Positions 25,937-32,560 of a DNA stretch of 32,560 nucleotides are shown here, piece after piece. Made by a program: the position numbers and the translations under genes. Source of the stretch: an uncultured bacterium. Lineage in GTDB: Bacteria; Patescibacteriota; Minisyncoccia; Phycocordibacterales; PALSA-1337. The notes beneath the pieces were generated by a model. The model saw nothing but the letters and a program-made list of their open reading frames with translations, was not told the origin of the DNA and ran no database searches. The stretch covers positions 1 through 32,560 of the forward strand of contig CAILTI010000006.1 in assembly GCA_903837075.1 (NCBI GenBank), in the 5' to 3' direction. How positions within the stretch are numbered: position 1 is the first letter of the stretch; the number at the start of each line of letters is the position of its first letter.

Positions 25937-26752
25937 TTATAAAAGCTTGGTCTGCGATTTATGTTGTTGAATCCTTTCGTCGGCCATCTTGCAGTAATCT
26001 GGCGAGATCTCGATGCCTATATATTTCCTGTCAGCATTGATAGCCGCCAATGCCGTTGTGCCGGACCCCATGAACGGATCGAGTATGATTTTGGCATCGG
26101 TTGATAATACAATTCGATCGATGAGATCGACAGGAAATGCCGCCGGATGTTCGTTATTCATCTCCTGAGTAAATTCCCATACATCCCCCAGACCACTAGC
26201 CCTTGGCTGAAGCTTGAACTTCGGCTTGGCGATGAGATATATTACCTCGTAGGTCGGCACGAAATATCCTGGATTGAAATTGAATCCACCTTTTCGTCTC
26301 CAGATGATGATTTGGCGTACTGGAAAACCGCTTACAATATCTTGCCGATCCTGAAGAAGGCCTCCTTGTACTCGCCATTTGTGATTGTAAAAAATTGCCC
26401 CGTCATCAGGAATGATCCGCAGCATTTCGGTCAGACATTCTCGCTGCCACTTCACGTATTCATCATGAGGCATGCAATCGTTGTGATGCGTGTATCCCTT
26501 CTGAAGTGCCGCATTTGCCCACTTGCCTCCGCGACCATCCTTCATTCCGTTGCCGGTCGAATTCTTGAGATTGTATGGCGGTGAAGTGATGATCAGATCA
26601 ACTGATCCGTCTGGTATGCGCTTCATCACTTCGACCGTGTCGCCACAGATGATATTATTAAGAAAACATGCAGGGAATCCAAACTCGTCTCCCGCCATTT
26701 CCGACGCAGTCATTATTTCTCTTAATTTTGGGCGAGTTTGTAGTACTGGCAT
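25937..26752 (-). CDS. Site-specific DNA methyltransferase (N4-cytosine/N6-adenine family)
   Basis: NIICGDTVEVMKRIPDGSVDLIITSPPYNLKNSTGNG ... KIILDPFMGSGTTALAAINADRKYIGIEISPDYCKMADERI. Confidence 0.92.
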   Translation of the reverse strand: MPVLQTRPKLREIMTASEMAGDEFGFPACFLNNIICGDTVEVMKRIPDGSVDLIITSPPYNLKNSTGNGMKDGRGGKWANAALQKGYTHHNDCMPHDEYVKWQRECLTEMLRIIPDDGAIFYNHKWRVQGGLLQDRQDIVSGFPVRQIIIWRRKGGFNFNPGYFVPTYEVIYLIAKPKFKLQPRASGLGDVWEFTQEMNNEHPAAFPVDLIDRIVLSTDAKIILDPFMGSGTTALAAINADRKYIGIEISPDYCKMADERIQQHKSQTKLL

Positions 26753-26801
26753 AATGCCATTGTCTCATTTCTTCAACTATTTATCAATAACAATTTCACC
26801 T

Positions 26802-28217
26802 CTACAATGTCTCCACCATTATGAAATTCGTCTCACTGGAAACTCCGAATGGCATACCCGCGACGATGATCACTTTGTCGCCCTTCTTTACCAACTTTTT
26901 GTCGAGAGCCATCTTGCGAACGATATTCATGATCTCATCGGAAGAATTGAATGTTGGCGCTACTATCGGGAAACAACCAAAGGTCAACATCAGCTGATTT
27001 GCATGTCCTACGGCGTCAGAAAGCGCCAGGATAGATTCTGCAGGCCTATAACGAGCGATCATCCTAGCCGTACGTCCAGAACGTGTGAGGGCAACTATGA
27101 GCTTGGCATTGACCGCATGTGCGGCACGTACAGCAGACTGTGATACAACATCTGTCACACCATGAGACTCCGCATACTCTGCGATCGTATCACGAGTATA
27201 GACTTCCTTCTCTATACGAGTAGCGACACGCGTCATGATCTCTACGGCTTCTATCGGGAATTTTCCTAGAGTCGTCTCCTCAGAAAGCATGATAGCGTCT
27301 GTTCCATCGATGATAGCATTGGCTATATCTGAAACTTCAGCACGTGTTGGTACAGGACTCTCTAGCATCGACTCCAACATCTGTGTCGCTGTGATAACAG
27401 GTTTACCAACAGAATTACATTTCCTGATGATCATTTTCTGAACCAGTGGCACTTCTTCTGCTGGTATCTCTATAGCCAGATCTCCACGAGCGACCATGAT
27501 GCCATCGGAAGCATCGAGAATGGCGTCGATATTGTGTAAAGCTTCTGGAGTTTCGATCTTGGCGATGATATGAGCATCTGAACCGGCCTTTTCCAATATT
27601 GCACGAAGCTCCTTTATATCTTCTGCTCTACGCACGAAAGACAGCGCAACGTAGTCAACTTTATTCGCTATACCGAATTCTAGATCTTTGCGATCCTTCT
27701 CTGTCAGCGAACTTATCGACAAACTGGCACCAGGGACATTGACTCCCCTATGATCCCCGAGGGTTCCGCCAACCTTTACCGTAGTGATGATGTCATTGCC
27801 TTTGATCTCCAAGATCTCCAATCTTTTCGTTCCATCCTGTAGCATGATCGTCCCACCAGCCTTCACCTCTCTCGGTAGATTTGCATAATTGATAAACACT
27901 CTCTCACTATCTCCGATACAGTCATCTGTCGTCAATGTGAAAGTTTGATCTTTTTTCAGAGTGATCTTGCCTTCCTTGAACTTACCGATGCGTATCTTTG
28001 GTCCAGAAAGGTCCTGGAGTATAGCGACGGCTTTACCAGTATCTTGCATGATCTTTCTCACTGTATCTACACAGAGTTGATGTGTTGGAAAGTCACCATG
28101 TGAAAAATTGAGTCTCACAACATTCATACCTGCATCCATGAGTTTTTCCAGCATCTCCGCAGACTTCGTAGCTGGGCCTATCGTACAGACGATCTTTGTT
28201 TTTTTACCTAATGTCAT
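26802..28217 (-). CDS. pyk: Pyruvate kinase
   Basis: KTKIVCTIGPATKSAEMLEKLMDAGMNVVRLNFSHGDF ... GIMVARGDLAIEIPAEEVPLVQKMIIRKCNSVGKPVITATQMLESMLESPVPTRAEVSDIANAIIDGTDAIMLSEETTLGKFPIEAV. Confidence 0.97.
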   Translation of the reverse strand: MTLGKKTKIVCTIGPATKSAEMLEKLMDAGMNVVRLNFSHGDFPTHQLCVDTVRKIMQDTGKAVAILQDLSGPKIRIGKFKEGKITLKKDQTFTLTTDDCIGDSERVFINYANLPREVKAGGTIMLQDGTKRLEILEIKGNDIITTVKVGGTLGDHRGVNVPGASLSISSLTEKDRKDLEFGIANKVDYVALSFVRRAEDIKELRAILEKAGSDAHIIAKIETPEALHNIDAILDASDGIMVARGDLAIEIPAEEVPLVQKMIIRKCNSVGKPVITATQMLESMLESPVPTRAEVSDIANAIIDGTDAIMLSEETTLGKFPIEAVEIMTRVATRIEKEVYTRDTIAEYAESHGVTDVVSQSAVRAAHAVNAKLIVALTRSGRTARMIARYRPAESILALSDAVGHANQLMLTFGCFPIVAPTFNSSDEIMNIVRKMALDKKLVKKGDKVIIVAGMPFGVSSETNFIMVETL

Positions 28218-28265
28218 TTTAGTTAGTGATTAGTAAGTAGTGATCAGTGATTAGTCGCTAGTATT
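28213..28265. repeat. TAGTGAT/TAGTAAG heptamer repeat upstream of pyk
   Basis: TAGT TAGTGAT TAGTAAG TAGTGAT CAGTGAT TAGTCGC TAGTATT. Confidence 0.75.
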
Positions 28266-28457
28266 CGCCATCACCCTATTGATTGATATACAATTATAAT
28301 ACAAAAGGGGAAACTTTTCATATAGTTAATATGCACATATCCCTTCACGGGGTAATTCCCCCTTTGATCTATTGTCTTCTATTGATCAAATATAGCCGTT
28401 CTCTGAGTATTTGAAGATCCAACAATAGCAAATCCTGCAATTATTGCAACAACGGGT

Positions 28458-29024
28458 TCATTTCTTGCGACAGGAATATACGAAGGCTGGTGGAATGTTT
28501 CTCAATTCGAAACCTATGATCTTTGCACGAAATACCTTGCGAGCATGTAACCAGCTCGCCAACAGATATTGGAATTGCACGTATATACCATCATCTCTCA
28601 TGCCAGCGTATATAGCGTCGAATATCTTCTGACGTGCGGTGCGACTGAAATTACCTATCGGCAATCCTGATACGATGTAATGCGCCTGAGGAATATTCAA
28701 TCTCCTCAAATGATCACCCAGAGCTGCAGCATCATCTTCTACGAGGATGAGACCGCCCGAAGCCAGATCATCATGAAAATCGACACGTAACTTCTCTGCC
28801 AGTGCCCTATTATTCTCAAATGCGATCAGTTTGGCGCCCGCTGGCAATCTTCCCATGATCTCTTTCGTGAATATTCCCGTGCCCGCACCGAGCTCCACGA
28901 TGACCGTATCCGGTCGGATAATGAGTGGGCGCAACATGCGTCGGCCCAGCGCCGAAGAACTGGGAATGATAGAACCTTGGGTTCGAATCTTCTTTAATGC
29001 TTCTTTTGTAAATACGAGGGACAT
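28458..29024 (-). CDS. Class I SAM-dependent methyltransferase (PmtA/KsgA-like)
   Basis: LRPLIIRPDTVIVELGAGTGIFTKEIMGRLPAGAKLIAFENNRALAEKLR ... YIVSGLPIGNFSRTARQKIFDAI ... LRNIPPAFVYSCRKK. Confidence 0.8.
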   Translation of the reverse strand: MSLVFTKEALKKIRTQGSIIPSSSALGRRMLRPLIIRPDTVIVELGAGTGIFTKEIMGRLPAGAKLIAFENNRALAEKLRVDFHDDLASGGLILVEDDAAALGDHLRRLNIPQAHYIVSGLPIGNFSRTARQKIFDAIYAGMRDDGIYVQFQYLLASWLHARKVFRAKIIGFELRNIPPAFVYSCRKK

Positions 29025-29051
29025 CGAATAAGTATAGCAGATATTCTCAAA

Positions 29052-29097
29052 GATTCTTTCCCTACGGGAACATCCAGGATTCTTTCCCTACGGGAAC
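29052..29097. repeat. Two 20-bp direct repeats, each a small hairpin (TTCCC-TAC-GGGAA)
   Basis: gattctttccctacgggaac at 29052-29071 and 29078-29097. Confidence 0.85.
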
Positions 29098-29158
29098 GGT
29101 ACAGTCTTCACATTTTCTCCTCCCTCGTAAAACTCGGGACTCGAAAATATGTTCAGAC

Positions 29159-29242
29159 TTTTCGAATCCTGTCCGAACGTGCCGCAGGGCACGTTCTCAC
29201 GCGCCAATAGAAAACTGCCCATAGGCAGTTTTCCTTGTGCGC
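29159..29242. repeat. 84-bp direct repeat, copy 1 (double hairpin)
   Basis: ttttcgaatcctgtccgaacgtgccgcagggcacgttctcacgcgccaatagaaaactgcccataggcagttttccttgtgcgc; contains gaacgtgcc-gcag-ggcacgttc and gaaaactgcc-cata-ggcagttttc. Confidence 0.95.
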
Positions 29243-29282
29243 ATTGTGGGACGATATTGGAAAGAAATTAACCAAGAATGAT

Positions 29283-31616
29283 TCATCCCTTATAAGTTAC
29301 CCATAACGTGGCTTTCCCGAGAATATTATATGAACTATCGTACACAATGACTGTGTAATATCCTTCTGTTGCTATCCCTCCAAAGGATGCGAGCCATCCA
29401 ATTCCATCACCATTCGCAGATATTACCTTACTTACTGCGGTATAGTTTGATCCACCTTTTAAGAGGTTTCCGACCATATTCCAATCTGTATTACCGGCAT
29501 AATTAGGACCAACTATGGCGACTGTGTATGTACCAGTTCCCGATGTGCCGCCAGACAATCTGAAACTTGATCCCGGCATAACTTTCAAATCGCCCGGGTA
29601 GAAAGTAATGGAATCCAGAGTAGTTGGTGGAGGATTCGTAACCGCGGTAATAATTACGGTGTGACTGCATGACCCACTACCATTAGGACCAGCTACTTGG
29701 AGACCTACCCCAACTTTACCAATGTCACTCGCTATCAATTGCTGTGAGCCGCTGGCAGGTAGCTTATCGCTAGGTAGCCATGTATATCCGCCACCTGAAT
29801 CCGCATTTTGCCATGATGCATACGTTGCATTTTTACTTGTCCAGGAATAAGTTATTCTTTCTCCAAGCATATACGAACTCTTATCAGAAATTAGCGAGCA
29901 CGTAGGAATGGCTGACGGAGATGGACTTTTAACCACAACAGAAATCGAACGTTCAGCTGATAGACCATCTTTACCTGTACCAGGATCATTCACACACCAT
30001 AATTTGTAAGAAGTGGTTTGTGTTGGATTAAACCTTTTCGATCCATTTACTGAGACCGATTCTTCACCCGAACCAGATTGGATAATACAGCGAGTTGCAT
30101 TTCCTGTCACCCAAGAAAGCTGTGATATTTGTCCTGATACAATCTCAGATGGCAATGCGTTGAAGCTGGAAATAGTTGGTAAAACACCAGTCGCGGTTGA
30201 TGTAGATGTTGCACCTGAAATCAATCTTGATTTAGATAGGAAACGGTCGAAACTATCTCGAATAAGTAAGGAATTATACGGTCCAAAAGTAAACGGATCG
30301 AGAAATTGATCGCGCATCAACGAATTATCAGTTGGTCTGAAAGCATTTAACCCTATCTTCCCAGCCCCTTCAAAACAATTCGTACCTGGTAAGCCGTGCC
30401 AAGGGGCATCCTGTTGACATTCCGTTAAGGAACCATAAAAAATATTTTTTTGTGCCTGAAATATAGACCTTAATTTCTGAATACTGATATATACCGGACT
30501 CGCTGTCTGATCAGGAAAGACCACATATTCATCACCTAGATTCGCAAAAGTATGACCAAACTCATGAGTGAATGTCCTTTGAAGGGAGTCGGCTTCTGCA
30601 GATTGTGTGGGATCAGAAACCCTGGAGTATGGCATCACAACGACTACGCTTCTTGCAAAAGCTCCAACCTCTTGATCATATGCATTCCTATCATGAACCT
30701 CTACAAGATAAGAATTTGGATATGGACAACTCTGTGACAATTCTTCATTGGAACAAGGTTGATTTATTAGTGTGCATTGCCCAAGTGGATATGATCTATC
30801 CACGTACCAAAAATTAAATAAATTACTATTACCCTTGAAAGGCTCGGCAGAAAAAAGTCCGTGTCCCGTGGCACCTAGGTCTAATAATCTGCCAGCAACC
30901 TTCGTAAAAACATCCGAAAACGACTCACCACTAACATTAGAATACCCAACTCCAACGAATATTAAATTAAACCTGTTTTTCGAAACATCGTTAGAATTAT
31001 GTTGTGGAAATACGGCCTTACATAATGCAGTCGATACATTCCTAAACGTGAATTCACGAACGGCAGAACCAGTAATCTTTTTCCCTCCTGAATCAGTACC
31101 ACTCACATTGAATTTGTATGTCTTCTTTCCTAGTGATAAATTACTTGTATTCCATACATTATTTTTACAGTAAAAAATACCCTGAGTTTCCTCGCATTCA
31201 AGTTCAATGTTAGCAATAACACGACCACCCGGATCCGATACCTCAACATTGATATCATTCAAAACATCCTCTGACGAACTACCACCCGTACCGAAAATTG
31301 CAGACATATCAAAAACCTGCCCTAGAGGAAATTCGGCTATATTTTCTCCCCTATTAGGATTAGGTTGTAATCCAATATCCAATAATTTAATGGGGGATAC
31401 TAAAATACCGGACACAGAAGACCTGCCTTTATCTGTAATAGCGCTACTATCATATTTTACAAGATTGCCCTGATCGCTACTAAAAATATCTATCGATTGC
31501 TGGATCTCATGCTGAGGTACTATTGGTACCTTCTGAATATTATTGGGTAATTGCAAACCAAAAAAAGACTGAACTGCTGATAAGACTGAAGCAACAAAAA
31601 GATTAGATATAATCAT
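29283..31616 (-). CDS. Secreted peptidase M64-like (IgA peptidase-like) metalloprotease with C-terminal Ig-like domains
   Basis: N-terminal signal-like MIISNLFVASVLSAVQSFFG; RTFTHEFGHTFANLGDEYV (HExxH-type HEFGH plus downstream GDEY as in M64); C-term Ser/Gly-rich SFNALPSEIVSGQISQLSWVTGNATRC Ig-like repeats. Confidence 0.8.
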   Translation of the reverse strand: MIISNLFVASVLSAVQSFFGLQLPNNIQKVPIVPQHEIQQSIDIFSSDQGNLVKYDSSAITDKGRSSVSGILVSPIKLLDIGLQPNPNRGENIAEFPLGQVFDMSAIFGTGGSSSEDVLNDINVEVSDPGGRVIANIELECEETQGIFYCKNNVWNTSNLSLGKKTYKFNVSGTDSGGKKITGSAVREFTFRNVSTALCKAVFPQHNSNDVSKNRFNLIFVGVGYSNVSGESFSDVFTKVAGRLLDLGATGHGLFSAEPFKGNSNLFNFWYVDRSYPLGQCTLINQPCSNEELSQSCPYPNSYLVEVHDRNAYDQEVGAFARSVVVVMPYSRVSDPTQSAEADSLQRTFTHEFGHTFANLGDEYVVFPDQTASPVYISIQKLRSIFQAQKNIFYGSLTECQQDAPWHGLPGTNCFEGAGKIGLNAFRPTDNSLMRDQFLDPFTFGPYNSLLIRDSFDRFLSKSRLISGATSTSTATGVLPTISSFNALPSEIVSGQISQLSWVTGNATRCIIQSGSGEESVSVNGSKRFNPTQTTSYKLWCVNDPGTGKDGLSAERSISVVVKSPSPSAIPTCSLISDKSSYMLGERITYSWTSKNATYASWQNADSGGGYTWLPSDKLPASGSQQLIASDIGKVGVGLQVAGPNGSGSCSHTVIITAVTNPPPTTLDSITFYPGDLKVMPGSSFRLSGGTSGTGTYTVAIVGPNYAGNTDWNMVGNLLKGGSNYTAVSKVISANGDGIGWLASFGGIATEGYYTVIVYDSSYNILGKATLWVTYKG

Positions 31617-31635
31617 ATTATATTATAATACCACA

Positions 31636-31719
31636 TTTTCGAATCCTGTCCGAACGTGCCGCAGGGCACGTTCTCACGCGCCAATAGAAAACTGCCCATA
31701 GGCAGTTTTCCTTGTGCGC
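31636..31719. repeat. 84-bp direct repeat, copy 2, overlapping the last 5 nt of tRNA-Ile
   Basis: Same 84 nt as 29159-29242 with no mismatches seen. Confidence 0.95.
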
Positions 31720-31787
31720 GCGCCAGGATTCGAACCTGGGACCCCGCCAGTATCAGTGGCGTGCTCTACCAACTGAGCTACGCGCGC
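31715..31787 (-). tRNA. tRNA-Ile (anticodon GAT)
   Basis: Reverse complement GCGCGCGTAGCTCAGTTGGTAGAGCACGCCACTGATACTGGCGGGGTCCCAGGTTCGAATCCTGGCGCGCGCA folds as a cloverleaf: 7-bp acceptor, anticodon stem CGCCA/TGGCG with loop CTGATAC, T-loop TTCGAAT; no encoded CCA. Confidence 0.96.
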
Positions 31788-31947
31788 ATGCGAACAATGT
31801 CAATTTCACAGACGTGACCGAGATATGAGCCTAGAGATTGGATCAGAGCTGATACCTCAAATCAGTGAGTATACATTAGCAAAATCGCGTCCAAAATGCA
31901 AAATGACCGATCGAAACTACGCGACATAGAATGATCTACACGCCCCA

Positions 31948-32560
31948 TCACAAAACCTGCACAGCCTTCCTCGTAATAGGTCCGAAGTACCCTGTTGCTG
32001 ATATACCATTGGCTTTTTGGAACTTGATAAGGGCTGCCTTGGTCTTGTTACCGAAGGTGAGAACTTCATGACCTGGAGAGCCTTCACCTGAGGTAGCAAC
32101 GATGAAATCGTGATTGTTGAGGTATACCTGTAGAGCACGGACGTCCTCCCCTACAGAGCCAAATGTTAGATCTCTAGGAAATGATGTTGGTTTTGTGATC
32201 GTGGTCTTCAGTATTGGCTTCACTACAGATCCTGGTGTAGATGTTGTGGTGGTGGTAGTACTTGTTCCACACAAAGAAGCAGCGAGGTCGATGTTCAATG
32301 CTGTCCTAGTCAGTGGTCCGACGAGGCTAGCTTCTGATATTCCACGTGCTTTACGGTATAGGGTGACTGATTGGACTGTCAGTGGTCCGAAGTTACCTGT
32401 AGAAGCCGCTATCGAGAAGTTTAGCTTGCCTAGAAGCTGTTGTAATGAGGTTACGGCAGCGCCACTCATACCTATGGACATATCTGTATCAAATGCTTTG
32501 TAGGCGACATTACATGTCTTTGGAGTGGTTGTGGCTACCTTCACTGAGCATATGAAGCCA
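31948..32560 (-). CDS. Peptidoglycan-binding domain protein (two PGBD-like repeats), N-terminus beyond window
   Basis: MSGAAVTSLQQLLGKLNFSIAASTGNFGPLTVQSVTLYRKARGI...GPLTRTALN and GSVGEDVRALQVYLNNHDFIVATSGEGSPGHEVLTFGNKTKAALIKFQKANGISATGYFGPITRKAV; frame open to window end (GFICSVKVATTT). Confidence 0.85.
   Translation of the reverse strand, partial: GFICSVKVATTTPKTCNVAYKAFDTDMSIGMSGAAVTSLQQLLGKLNFSIAASTGNFGPLTVQSVTLYRKARGISEASLVGPLTRTALNIDLAASLCGTSTTTTTTSTPGSVVKPILKTTITKPTSFPRDLTFGSVGEDVRALQVYLNNHDFIVATSGEGSPGHEVLTFGNKTKAALIKFQKANGISATGYFGPITRKAVQVL

Noticed and set aside
26147-27143. Plus-strand ORFs 26147-26584 and 26523-27143
   Set aside because: Antisense to the methyltransferase and pyk genes; composition looks like shadow ORFs.
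28391-28457. Frameshifted extension of the SAM methyltransferase (minus frame reading VARNEPVVAIIAGFAIVGSSNTQRTAIFDQ)
   Set aside because: The methyltransferase already ends with a typical NIPPAFVYSCRKK terminus; the extra frame is short and has no recognisable homology.
30013-31473. Plus-strand ORFs within the M64 gene
   Set aside because: Antisense shadow ORFs of a long coherent secreted protein.
31636-31650. TTCGAATCCTG in the 84-bp repeat as a tRNA T-arm fragment
   Set aside because: It resembles a T-arm, but is oriented opposite to the tRNA and has no accompanying acceptor or anticodon arm; the match is short and near-palindromic.

Overview
The window looks like chromosomal DNA from a small-genome bacterium, probably a Candidatus Patescibacteria/CPR (Parcubacteria-like) lineage; this placement is inferred from gene content and style only. 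Layout: (1) 1-9945, a plus-strand surface-glycan cluster: flippase, FkbM/TylF/other methyltransferases, several glycosyltransferases, alpha-1,2-fucosyltransferase. (2) 9950-13505, minus strand: TraD/VirD4-like ATPase with a low-complexity tail, DUF4015-type putative glycoside hydrolase, small membrane protein. (3) 13.5-23.7 kb: rsmI and an unusual cell-wall neighbourhood with an ATP-grasp ligase, NlpC/P60-like protein, MraY, an ATE/Bpt-like aminoacyltransferase fused to an Mpl/MurC-type Mur ligase, a LysW-like zinc ribbon, a threonine-synthase-like PLP enzyme and a MurD-like ligase. (4) 23.7-29.0 kb, minus strand: RadC, an MvaI/BcnI-type restriction-modification pair, pyruvate kinase, a SAM methyltransferase. 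(5) 29.0-32.56 kb: secreted M64-like metalloprotease between two perfect 84-bp direct repeats, tRNA-Ile(GAT), and a truncated peptidoglycan-binding protein. The most unexplained signals are the ATE-Mpl fusion and its neighbourhood; several unrelated heptanucleotide-period repeat families, some read through in frame inside genes; a four-helix-bundle gene bracketed by inverted heptamer repeats; a 166-bp inverted-repeat element just upstream of mraY; and the 84-bp double-hairpin repeat abutting the tRNA. All family calls are by eye from the translations; no searches were run.
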